This document shows, one piece after another, positions 21,148-30,800 of a stretch of 64,000 bases of DNA. The stretch is from Euglena gracilis (Eukaryota; Euglenida; Euglenophyceae; Euglenales): NCBI GenBank assembly GCA_039621445.1, contig CP154954.1, positions 19,206,642 through 19,270,641 of the forward strand. The letters run 5' to 3'. The notes under the pieces were generated by a model that had not been told where the DNA came from, ran no database searches, and was given only the letters and a program-made list of their open reading frames with translations. The translations under genes and the position numbers were made by a program. The stretch's first letter is position 1. The number at the start of each line of letters is the position of its first letter.

Positions 21148-21962
21148 CTGCCGCGGCGAAATATTCACTTGGTTGCCCCCCAAGATCAAAACCCTCCAAC
21201 CCACTTTTAGGGGGAGGGGGGACCCGAAAAAGGGGTAAAAATATCGTCCAAGCGCATCTCCCCAAAAAAATTTGGCGCTTCACACTGAAATCCAACACCA
21301 GGGGGGGGGGGTCTGGCCCCCTGGTACACTGGACGCAATCACCCACCCACTGTCCCCCCAGGGGTGGTCCAAGTTCAAAAGAAGCCCGAGGTCGATCCAC
21401 CCGCCAGCCCACCCAACACCAACACAAAGCCATCCCAAAACCTTTGGAAAAAATATCTGTCTGGCAGAATGAACTATGGCACAGCCCTCCCGGGGGAAGG
21501 GCCGCGGTCCAAACCCGCCAGCTCTTGAACCCCCTGGGGGTCACGAAGGTGTCCAGTGCAAGGAACGGGGGGAGGGTCCAATAGGAGGTGGTTCGAAACC
21601 AGCTGCCAGGCTGGACCAGGCTGGGACCCAATAACAGGCAAAACGTCCAAATGCAGCTGGGTTGTACTTTTTGGCCCACATTTTTAGGTGAAGAACCCCA
21701 AAAAAGTGGCAAAACTGGCCATTTTCGGCCGATTTTGACCCCCATGTTCAAAACTGTCGGCACTTTGCGCCGAAATCTTCTCCACCCAGCCCGGCTTTGC
21801 CAGGCTGCGAAAGCTGAATTTCCATTCAACCCCGGGGGGGGGGGGGTTCGCAGCCCAGCCGGGAGCTGCTGGCTGGAAAAAAGGTGCTGGCTGGCTGGAC
21901 CCCCATCCCGGGTTGGGTGGGGCCGGGCTTAAGAAACTCCCTGGTTAAGTGAATGCATGGCC

Positions 21963-22118
21963 ACCGCCCCGTGCGGCTGGCCATTGACGGCGAAGGTGAC
22001 CATGCCGTCCTCCACCGCGACCTCCAGCGTGTCCCCCAACGCCGGGCCACTGCCGCTGTCCCCGAATGGCTCGTTGGGGCCGGGGTCGCCCCCGGCCGGC
22101 CGGCCAGGCAAACCCCTG
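21963..22118 (-). CDS. SPRY-like exon, set 1 core
   Basis: The minus strand encodes GDTLEVAVEDGMVTFAVNGQ then PHGA, ending before GTGGCC. G-D-x-L-x-x-x-V-x-D-G-x-x-x-F-x-V-N-G-x-P-x-G is the recognisable core of the SPRY/B30.2 fold. The 5' side (PNEPFGDSGSGPAL) is less certain. Local GC is very high against the A-rich flanks. A second-set counterpart is at 33125-33290. Confidence 0.65.
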
Positions 22119-22649
22119 GCGCAGCACCGCGCCGATCGGGACGTATCCCACACTTTTTTCACAAACACTGCAAAAAAACCCTGCAAGAAACTGCAAAAAA
22201 GCCAAAACGTGAAAACTGCAAAAAACTGCAAAACCTTCACGGTGCATATTTCCCCCCCTCCCTGCCCACAGGGTGCAACCCCCGTCCCCCCAGGTGGGTG
22301 ACGTCAACAAGCTGACGGGAAACAAGGGTCCATAATGCCTAAACCCGAAAGAAAGAAAATGGCTCCGTGCAGCTGGGGCGAAGAAAGCTGGGGGCTGGAA
22401 ATTGAAAAGCTGGCTGGCAAGAACCCTACCCCCCCCCCCGGCAACACCAAAACTTGGGCCCAAGAGATGGTGCATACCGTCAGGGATGTAACATCGCCGT
22501 CTGTCAGTAATCTCGGGTGCTTTGGGGGGGGGGGAGGCTGGTTTTCAAAGCATTCCTTTGTCGGGCAGCGGCATTGGGGGGGACACAACCTTCGAAGACA
22601 TGGCAAAGACATCAGCCATTCGCAAATGAGACCCGATTGCACAAACTCC

Positions 22650-22775
22650 GTCCACCAGACACCATGGGTGAGGCCCCGGGAGGAGCTGAACAGCTGGCAC
22701 GTGTCGCCGGTGCACACCAGGCCAATGCTGTCGGGCAGGCCCTCCCCTCCGACGTAATGGTTGTGGGCATGGCCA
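22650..22775 (-). CDS. SPRY-like exon, set 1 second part
   Basis: The minus strand encodes HYVGGEGLPDSIGLVCTGDT then CQLFSSSRGLTHG. The set-2 counterpart at 35035-35160 reads YYLGEVGLAGSVGLVFSRNG. The Y-(V/L)-G-x-x-G-L-x-x-S-(I/V)-G-L-V pattern fits strands before the SPRY core. Same strand and order in both sets. Confidence 0.55.
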
Positions 22776-23220
22776 GCACGCCCATGAGAGGGACAAACTG
22801 CGGCAAACAGGAGTACAGTTTTCTTTTTTGGCAGAAAAAAAAGTTGCGCAACAAGGACAGGTCTCGACTGCAACAAATCCAAACCATCGGCAGGGCTGTG
22901 GGAAAGCCTGGTGTGGTTTGGACGCCCAACCCACTCCACCTGGGCGGTGAAGGGGGTGGGTCAACCGCCCCCTCACCCACCGTTGCACCCTGCGAAAATG
23001 AATTTGCCGAAGGAAACTTTGATTTTGCATATGTCGACCCCAGGAATGTAGGAATGCCTTGTGGGGGGTTGGACCCCCCATACCCACCAGGACGGGGGCG
23101 GGGGCGGGGGTCGGCCAGTGTTCCAATACCGCCCTGGCCATGAGCCCCAGCACACGCAAACAAAATGACAATGGCGAGCACTCACCACCCACTCCCCCCC
23201 CCTTTGCTCACAGACCTGTT

Positions 23221-23390
23221 TCCTACAACCCCCGACCAGGGACGGCCAGGGCCCAAATTTCAAAGCCGCCTACACCGCCCACCAGGGGGAGGGTCTTTCA
23301 CACCCCCGACCTGCAACCCCCGACGGGGGGGGGGGTCGTTGTTTAGGGGTGGTCGGTGGGCGAAGGGGGGGGGTGCGGGGCAGCACCCAA
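23221..23390. repeat. Family-2-like repeat (CCCCCGACC...GGTCGGTGG)
   Basis: CCTACAACCCCCGACC at the left and G-run GTCGTTGTTTAGG, GGTGGTCGGTGGGCGAAGG at the right. Related to the element at 34777-34929, degenerate. Confidence 0.5.
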
Positions 23391-23429
23391 GGTCACACAT
23401 GGCCGCCGCATTGGATGCCGGCGGCTGTC

Positions 23430-23640
23430 AGCCATGGGCATCCAATAGGGCTGCGGGGGTGTCGGCGGGGTAAACGCCCAGCGCCAGTGGGCCGCAGGGG
23501 TCTAGGCCCTCCAGCCGAAGCGCTCGCAGGAGTCGGCATCGTATTTGGAGCCCGTTCCCAAAGCGGAAGAACCCGACAGCGCTCTGGTTTGAGGCCAAAT
23601 GTGCCATGATTTCGTTGTAATGCCGGCACCCCCACATTTT
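23430..23640 (-). CDS. SPRY-like exon, set 1 first part
   Basis: An open minus-strand frame: HYNEIMAHLASNQSAVGFF, RFGNGLQIRCRLLRALRL, then CGPLALGVYPADTPAALLD. The N-G-x-x-I-R-x-(R/Q)-(V/L)-L...G-V-(Y/V) part aligns with the exon at 35775-35870 (NGRHSIRLQVLAVNLDRP). Both lie upstream of the other exons of their SPRY set. Frame is intact over about 70 codons, then a stop. Borders are approximate. Confidence 0.5.
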
Positions 23641-25169
23641 CACATTTCACATTTTTGCCGTCACCCAAATTACCCAAATGGACACTGGAACAATACTTCC
23701 CCAGTCGCAGCCACCACCCTGCTGTCGCCTCATTAGCGGGGCCGAAACAAATCAGAATGTTCTCGTGTCCTGCGCACAGACCGACGCGAGGGTTTGAGCA
23801 GATGGGTTAGCCCCTTCGAACACAACTTATGCGACAAGGTTCTGCACGGAACCACTGCCGAGCCCTGGGCTTGAGGGAGTTGCGCCCGGTGGCGGAGAAC
23901 GTCCCCTTGATGGCCAGGGTGGAATGGCCGCCCTCAACAGCCGTGGCCTGCGTCGCCCCTTCCGCACGGACAGGATGCGGAGGTCAGCCTGGACCCCCAC
24001 CAGCCATGGGGTGAAATGTGGGCGGCAACTTACGCTATTGGTGCTGTTCCCCCAACCCCCTCCAGGAAAATATTATCCAGACGACCCCCCCCCCAGACAC
24101 TGTCCTCTGTCTGTGTACCTGCTAACATGGGTAAATTGAAAGTAAAGGCGACCATTGAAAGTAAAGGCGACCATTCATTTGGTGGGCCATTCATTCACCA
24201 CTCTGCGACCATTCATGGGCCATTCATTTGCGTGGTGACTCGAGGGGGAACTTTGCATACCGAAGCTGCAACCCACCAAAACCCCACTTTATTGAAGAGC
24301 CGTTCACCCACGACCCATCCAGCGACCCTACTCCCCCAAAAAAATCACTGCCGAAGTTCCGGCGTAGCATTCTGGGGTGGAATATTTTTGTGTTCAGAGG
24401 CACAAACCGATCCACAAAAAATACATCGGCCTAAGCGAAGCTACACTAGGCTTGAGAGTTTAGTGAATCCATGGCCATTGAACCCTGGGAAATCACCTTC
24501 TTTACTCTGATCTGAGGAAAATGTCCTCTTCTCCTTTCTGATCTGTCCTCATAAGAACTGTCTGACTTCGTTATTCGCTGAAGGAAAATGGGGGGTGGTA
24601 GCAAAGGAGGGGTGGGGCCCTTCTCATGTCGGACCATGTAAGGACGAGCCCATCCGATCCTGAAAACGGACCTTCGACGACGTGTCCTCAAAAGCCAACA
24701 GCAGGAGAGGGACGGGGATTCCCGAACACCAATGCATTCCGTTGCGGTGGGGGAGTCAGTCAGGGTCGCTCACTATATTTGACGGTGCCCGGAAAGGGCA
24801 AGAACTATGCATGCCAAGACCGACCCCCCCCCCCTATCGAGGGGGGGGGAAATTGAAGCTAGATAAAATTAGACCCGACAAAATTGGAAGCCTAAAAAAT
24901 TGGTGCCAAACCTGAAAACGGCTCGGAAAAAATTGGCAGGTTTTGTATGCAAGATGACTGGAAAAAGGGTGATCTTCAAAATTTTGAGGCAGGATTTTCA
25001 AAAAAGGCCTGGAAAAATTTGGCAGGATTTCTGTACGCCAATTTTTTCCCAATCAATTTTTTCGGCATCCAATTCCCCCCCCCCCCCGGTACCCCCGGAT
25101 GGGGGTCGGGGGGTCGACCCCCTGATGGGTTTGCGGGGATTCCCATACAGCCCTGCCCCTGGCCCAAGG
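23641..25169. other. Intron-like stretch with short repeats
   Basis: At 24140-24235 GAAAGTAAAGGCGACCATT and GGGCCATTCATT repeat in tandem. The 23830-24010 part is GC-rich and open on both strands but unrecognised. At 25075-25150 a C-run, then GGGGGTCGACCCCCTGATGG belongs to the GGTCGACCCCCC family (family 5). Confidence 0.45.
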
Positions 25170-25275
25170 AACAGTTGGGTCATGTGCAGCTGTGGTCATC
25201 CGGTGGCACGCCTCGCACGCAGCGTAGTGGCAGCACCGGCTTCGGGGCCCCCGTCTGTGGGGGAGCCGGCAACCC
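25170..25275 (-). CDS. ZZ-type zinc finger, second half
   Basis: The minus strand encodes SRCCHYAACEACHRMTTA. C-x-Y-x-x-C-x-x-C is the closing half of a ZZ-type or related binuclear zinc finger. The opening half is the exon at 25955-26100, which ends YGCR. Joined, they would give Y-G-C-x-x-C-x-Y-x-x-C-x-x-C. ZZ fingers bind partner peptides and commonly accompany MIB/HERC2 domains. A family-2 fold-back element (25352-25764) lies in the intron. Exact junction bases are unresolved. Confidence 0.55.
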
Positions 25276-25351
25276 CCGCCAGACCAGGGGGACTGGAACC
25301 CGGAATTCCCCTCCTCCTCTCCCACTTCGTTCAACTGTGGCACAGACCCTC

Positions 25352-25764
25352 TTACCCCCCCCCCCTATGTCCAACGACCAGTAACCTCTGTCCTCCGACC
25401 GGGGGGGTGGTCGTTGGACATAGGGTAGTGACCAAAAAGGTGTCCTCTGACCGGGGGGGTGGTCGTTGGACATGGGGTCAAAAAAAAGTTGGTGGGCACC
25501 CGGGTCCCTACCCACCCAAAAATGCCCCAATTTTCCCTTCCGGCGCTTCGCGCCGAAAATTTTGGGCAATTTTGACAAATTTTTGTCCAAAAAGTGTCAA
25601 AAATGGCATTTTGGCCAAATTTTTGGCCAATTTTTGGGCAGAATTTTTCGTCCCGGCGCTTCGCGCCGGGACCAAAAATTTGGTCAAACCTCCGAAAAGG
25701 TGTCCTCCGACCGGGGGGGTGGTCATTGGACATAGGGGGGTCGTTGGACATAGGGGGGGGGGTA
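25352..25764. mobile_element. Family-2 inverted-repeat element, large copy
   Basis: The left end is TTAC, a C-run, CTATGTCCAACGACC, then CCTCTGTCCTCCGACCGG. The right end is GTCCTCCGACC, a G-run, GGTCATTGGACATAGG and a second TCGTTGGACATAGG plus G-run and TAC. The interior has two CGGCGCTTCGCGCCG palindromes and (TTTTTGGCC)-like words. About 413 bp. The long plus- and minus-strand frames here are not genes. Confidence 0.75.
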
Positions 25765-25954
25765 CTTCCCGATTAGCCGCATAGCATCGCATAGCATACC
25801 ACCCCTCCAGTCAGGATGGGTGAGGGGTCCCCTCCAAAGCAGTGCCAAGTCCATCCCTCAGGAAGAAAAATGCTGGCAATAATGACTATTGATTTCTGGG
25901 GAATGAGAACTGAATTTAAGATTTTTTTTTAGAATATTTAGAACATTGGGCCCA

Positions 25955-26100
25955 CATACAAGGGCCGGCTGAAAGAAGCCTCGGACGGCAGCCATACATC
26001 GGTGACGCCTGCAGCTCCGCTTTGCACACATTACAGGTGAAGCTGCTGTTTGAAGTTGAATGCTGGATGGCATGTCCCTGGGGGCATTGCCCATGCCCAT
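25955..26100 (-). CDS. ZZ-type zinc finger, first half
   Basis: The minus strand encodes DGHGQCPQGHAIQHSTSNSS then FTCNVCKAELQASPMYGCR. C-x3-H, then C-x2-C, then Y-x-C matches the first half of a ZZ or DC1-like zinc finger. The second half is at 25170-25275. The frame is intact with few substitutions at ligand positions, which argues that this gene is live. Confidence 0.6.
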
Positions 26101-26129
26101 CCTCCCCAGGGCAGGTCTGCTGCAGTAAC

Positions 26130-26490
26130 AACCTCCCCCCCCCCTGGGAAACTGTCCTGCCGGGGAACGGTCTTCTAATTCCCCGTACCCGCTAACCTGT
26201 CCACATAGAAATGTCTCCTAGCCTTGCACCTGCTGGTCTGTCTCCTTTCATTTTTTTTTTAATGTTTTAGTTGAAAAAACCAAATATTTTCCAAATTGAA
26301 AATATGCCAACGTTGTTTTCAGGATTGAATTCTGACACATTTTGGTAAATATCCACTATTTGGATTCTTGTGTCTGGTGGGGTCCGTCAAATGTCTTTTT
26401 TTTGCCCAGGAAACTGTCTCCTCTGACCTGACCTTTTGGGGACCTGTCTCTGTACTTGCTGACTTCCGCAGACCGTTTCCCAAGGGGCGG
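26130..26490. repeat. Degenerate family-1 fold-back sequence
   Basis: CTCCCC-run-TGGGAAACTGTCCTG at 26132 and GCCCAGGAAACTGTCTCC at 26405, with GCAGACCGTTTCCCAAGGGG at 26468. It reads as one or two decayed copies of the GGGAAACTGTCACC family. Confidence 0.5.
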
Positions 26491-27192
26491 TAGGGGTATG
26501 TCTGGAAGGTATGAGAATAGCTGCAGGAAATGCATGCATGGAACACGGAAACTCCTGCCTGGATCGGCAGGTACAAGAAACTGAGAAGGTGTCAATGACC
26601 GCCCCTGGGTGCATCTTTAGAGTGACACACATGGGGTAAGCACACTGTTGGCTCAATTCACCAAGCATCAAACTTATCAATTTAGCAAATAGCCACACAA
26701 ATCAGACCAACCTCAGAAGTCAAAACAAAAGGCATGCCCTGGACATCTGCAACTAGCTCAAAGGAAGTACTTGGGAGCCATATCAGCTTTGACTGCACGG
26801 CAACGCGGTAGAGGGTGGCTGATCCCTTTAGAGTGCAAAGAATGGATGGCTGCATGAGCATCATACCGCACACGTCCACTGTGAGCGGATGGGTGGCTGG
26901 ATGGATTCCATTAAAAACAAATGGCATGCATTTGCTTGAAGGTGGACCATTGCAACGCCCGACAGCAGCTACAACCACACACATACACGCATGCTGCCAT
27001 GGGCATCAGCTAAACAGGCAAGGCCCCACAAAGCCCAATGAACATAAACGCGACAATCCGCACAGTCCGGACGTTGGGTGTGTGGACATTTGTGCTGCCA
27101 TAAAAGGGGACAACGATGGTCCGGACATTGGGCAAGGGGGTTCATTCACATGGGTGGGGGGCAGGAAAACAATTAAACAGCATTGGCCTGCA
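26491..27192. other. Stretch with an unrecognised minus-strand frame
   Basis: The minus strand is open for 100 codons at 26682-26984 (VDVCGMMLMQPSILCTLKGS). It might be an exon: it lies upstream of the ZZ exons on the same strand. I recognise no domain. Confidence 0.3.
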
Positions 27193-27279
27193 TAAACCCC
27201 CCCACTTTTAACCCCCTCGGGGGTTATAAGATCCTGTTTAGTGGTTGGCCCCGAAGGGGGGTTATAAGTGGGGGGGTTA
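27193..27279. mobile_element. Family-4 fold-back element (CACTTATAACCCC)
   Basis: An 87-bp hairpin: TAAACCCCCCCACTTTTAAC at the left, GTTATAAGTGGGGGGGTTA at the right, middle ATCCTGTTTAGTGGTTGGCC. A related piece at 27470-27545 shares TCACGGTTTAGTGGTTGG between G-runs. Confidence 0.7.
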
Positions 27280-27469
27280 GAGGTCACGGTTTAGTGTCTG
27301 GCTGAGGAGGTATTGTGGACCCCCTAAGAGTTGGCTACACGTCCTCCTTTCATTCCCAGACCTGCTCCAATGGCCTCCATTGACCTGGGTGTGTCGTTTA
27401 CTGCTCCCGATATCGTGGAAGAGATGTCCAATGCGCCTTGGCGGTTCTCTTTGCCTTCTCATGCCTTCC

Positions 27470-27545
27470 GGGGGGGGGGGGTTATAAATCACGGTTTAGT
27501 GGTTGGGCCCGGGGGGGGGGGGGGATAAGGGGGGGGGGGGGTTTA
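27470..27545. repeat. Family-4 related repeat
   Basis: G-run, TTATAAATCACGG, TTTAGTGGTTGGGCCC, G-run, ATAAGG, G-run. Shares its core with 27240-27260 and 27280-27295. Confidence 0.55.
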
Positions 27546-27559
27546 CACGCGGACAATGT

Positions 27560-27726
27560 GATGTGGCCATAAGATGCACATGATGCAGGCATAGCGTCGT
27601 GCATAAAGCCCTTCCAACCCAGTCCAGAGGGTTCAGGGCACCATCGGAGTTGTCAAAACCCCGAATCTCACCACACTTGCTGGCAACAGGCTCCTGTCCA
27701 TCATGCCAGTGGGCACAACACCGCAC
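27560..27726 (-). CDS. Possible exon, unrecognised
   Basis: The minus strand is open: ASKCGEIRGFDNSDGALNPL then DWVGRALCTTLCLHHVHL. Composition is protein-like and GC is above the flanks. It lies on the same strand as the ZZ and MIB-repeat islands. No known motif and no second copy. Confidence 0.3.
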
Positions 27727-27829
27727 CGTTCAGAGGCAAAGACATGGACTTGCTACTACTCTACTACACTACTCTCTCCAAAAAATACACCCATGGGTTC
27801 CAACCTTTCAAAAATTCCTGTTATGATAA

Positions 27830-28798
27830 TACTACCGTATATATTGTCTTAGAAGCTGCTATTAATAGAGATATTATCCTCGTATCATCCATAAATTACA
27901 TATATGATTATAAATATTTAAAATTTAAAAATTCATAATACTATGTTAAATTAAAATATTAGTTTGTTTGGAATAATAATTATAACTATAACTATAACTA
28001 TAATTATAATATATTATATAATTATAATTATAATTATAATTATAATTATAATTATAATTATAACTATAACTATAATTGTAATTATAATTATAAACTATAA
28101 TTATAATATTAATTGCAATTATAAATAATTATAACTAAATTATATTATATTATATAATATACAATATGTGAATATATTATATGCTATATTTTTTTAATTT
28201 AATTTATGTCATTATAATTATAACTATAACTATAACTATAACTATAACTATGACTATAACTATAACTATAACAATATAATCTAATTATAAGTATAATTGT
28301 CATTGCAATTATAACTAAAAGACATAAATTAAATTAAAATATATTATAATCCACATAAACGACAGAACGAAATCTGACTAAGAGGGCAAATAATGTATGC
28401 AGATTGAGAAGAGAGAGGAGAACATTCTTACAGGAGAGGATAGAGGAGAGGAGATAGAGATGACTAGAGAGGAGGAGAGGAGAATATTAGAGATCGAGGA
28501 TATTGAGGAGAGGATTAGATATTAATATATCTTCTCTATCTCTTCTTCTCTATTATCTTCTGAGTCTTCTCTTCTCTCTCTAGATTTTCCTCTTCTTTCT
28601 CTTCTTTCTTTCTTTCTCTTCTCTATATTTTATTCTTTCTTATATTTATCTATTCTTAGTATCTTTCTTTATATATTATTATATTATATTCTTCTCTCTT
28701 CTCTCTCTCTCTCTTCTATTCTCTTCTCTTCTATTCTTTATTATTTATATTATTTATTCTTCTTGTTATCTTATATATATTAGGTTATATTATATTAT
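27830..28798. repeat. AT-rich and purine/pyrimidine simple sequence
   Basis: (TATAAT/ACTATA)n-like arrays at 27980-28340, then GAGAGGAGA-rich sequence switching at about 28530 to TCTTCTCTT-rich sequence. No genes. Confidence 0.9.
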
Positions 28799-29105
28799 AC
28801 CTACCCCCCCCCCCAGGAAACTGTCACCTGAAAGGTTGGCCAGTACCGGGGACCCTAACAACTTCCCATACTTAAAGGTTGGCTGGTACCAGGGACACTG
28901 ACAGTTTCCCTGGCTGGACCCTGACAGTTTTTCGGGTAGGGCATTTCAAGGGAAAGTCAATGAAAAATGACCCTGACAGGTTGGCCAGTGCTGGGGACCC
29001 TGACAACTTCCTATACTGACAGGTTGGCCGGTTCCGGGGACCCTGACAGTTTCCCGGGTGGGACCCTGACAGGTTCTCGGGCATGACAGTTTCCCGGGGG
29101 GGGGG
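28799..29105. mobile_element. Family-1 fold-back element, copy 2, with 8-bp TSD
   Basis: CTACC, a C-run, CAGGAAACTGTCACC at the left; GCATGACAGTTTCCC and a G-run at the right. Flanked by TATTATAC at 28793-28800 and 29106-29113, a perfect 8-bp target-site duplication. The interior has four CCTGACAG/GTTGGCC units. Confidence 0.85.
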
Positions 29106-30450
29106 TATTATACTACATTATATATTATATTTTTTATATTAATTATATTGTATTATATATATATATTATATTATATATTATATCATATTATATTATATTA
29201 TATTATATTATATTATATATCTATTATAATTATATATATTATATATATTATAAGATTAGATTGATGTATTGTATTGTATTTTGTATTGTATCTCTTGTCT
29301 TATATTTCTATTCTATTATGTCTTATTTTATCTTTTCTTATCTTCTCTTTCTATCTTATTTCTCTTCTATTCTATTCTATATTCTCTTCTATTCTCTTCT
29401 CTTTCTCTTCTCTTTATTTCTTTCTCTTCTCTTCTTCTCTTCTCTTTCTTCTCTTCTATTCTCTTTCTTTCCTTCTTCTTCTCTCTCTTCTCTTCTCTTC
29501 TTTCTTCTCTTCTCTTCTCTTTCTCTTCTTTCTTTCTTTCTTCTATCTCTTTCTCTTCTTTCCTCTTCTTCTCTTCTTTCTTTATATTATATTTCTCTTT
29601 CTCTCTTTATATCTCTTCTATTCTATCTCTTCTATCTTTATATTATATTCTCTTCTCTTTCTTTATATTTTTCTCTTATATTCTGTTATTTCTTTTATCT
29701 CTTATATTTTATATTATTATCTTATATTTCTCTTATATTATATTTCTCTTCTTATATATATTATATTATCTTGTTCTGTTCTGTTATGTTAGATTATATT
29801 CTGTTGTTAGTTATGTTAGATTATTCTCTATTCTTATTCTCTTCTATTCTATTATATCTTTATTCTCTTATCTTCTATTATATTATATTATATTGTATTA
29901 TATTATATTATCTCTATGTATTTTATATATCTATTTATTGTGTTATATTTGTCTTGTATTATATTATATCTTCTTCTTATATCTATATTGTATGTATTCT
30001 TATTGTTGTATTGTATTCTATCCCCTATTATATTCTCTGTATCTTGTATTGTATGTCTTGTCTTGTGTTGTATTGTATTGTCTTGTCTTGTGTATTGTAT
30101 ATTGTCTTGTCTTGTATGTTGTTGTTTTTGTTGTTGTATTTATTATATTATATTATATATATTCTATTATTATTATATTATTCTATAGTATATTATATCT
30201 CTTATATTATATTATATTATATTATCTTCTCTTTCTCTTTCTCTTCTATTACATATAATATATCTCTCTATATGTATATGTAATTTATGTAATATATATG
30301 TTGTATATGTTACATCATGTGTTATTTAACATAATTGTATTCTAATACATTATTAAGATTGTAATATAACATAATACTTGTAATGTTATAATTACAATTA
30401 AATATTATAATTAAATATTATATTAAATACTATAAATACTATAAATATAT
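29106..30450. repeat. TA- and TCTT-rich low-complexity zone
   Basis: One strand is almost free of G for about 1 kb (TCTTCTCTTTCTT and TATTATATTG). Open frames up to 340 codons of Leu/Ser/Tyr/Phe/Ile arise because stops are rare in such sequence. They are not genes. Confidence 0.9.
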
Positions 30451-30624
30451 AAATGTTTGTCTCTTTATAATTCTTGGGCTGTTTTTTCTTGCGGCCTATG
30501 TTAAAACAGGTGCAACACATTCTGTCACCAAAAGACAGTCGGTCACCAAAACAAAGACGCCTGGGGGGTCCTATTTTGGGGGGGCTTACTCCAAACAAGA
30601 AAAAAAACCATGGAGGGGTGTCCA

Positions 30625-30800
30625 GGCTCCTGTCTGCCTTCCTCGATGCACATCAGCTGCAGCTGCTCCGTGTTGCCACACCAGCCGGCGGTGCCGCTCA
30701 GCGCGGCATACATCTCCGCCGGGTCCTTCAGGGCGACCCGCTGCCCCGCCAGCAACGACCCCGCGCTCCGGTCGGCCGATGGTTTGCCGCCCTCCCCCTC
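30625..30800 (-). CDS. MIB-type repeat exon (LLAGQRVALKDP...GW)
   Basis: The minus strand encodes SLLAGQRVALKDPAEMYAAL then SGTAGWCGNTEQLQLMCIEE and G. The G-x-R-V-x-L...L...G-G/A-G-W...M-x-x-x-x-G pattern is that of the repeat found next to MIB/HERC2 domains in Mind-bomb-like proteins. GC is far above its AT-rich flanks. It lies upstream of the ZZ exons on the minus strand and probably belongs to the same protein. Confidence 0.55.

Noticed and set aside
21008-21829. 273-codon minus-strand frame
   Set aside because: Spans intron sequence around a 59-bp exon that has its own acceptor and donor.
24900-25784. 294-codon plus-strand frame
   Set aside because: Runs through poly-G/C element ends and AT palindromes of a family-2 element; no conserved motif. 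The ZZ half-exon is on the other strand.
29261-30283. 340-codon and overlapping Leu/Ser/Tyr open frames, hydrophobic like a membrane protein
   Set aside because: All three plus-strand frames are open because the strand is a TA/TCTT low-complexity tract; no protein signal.
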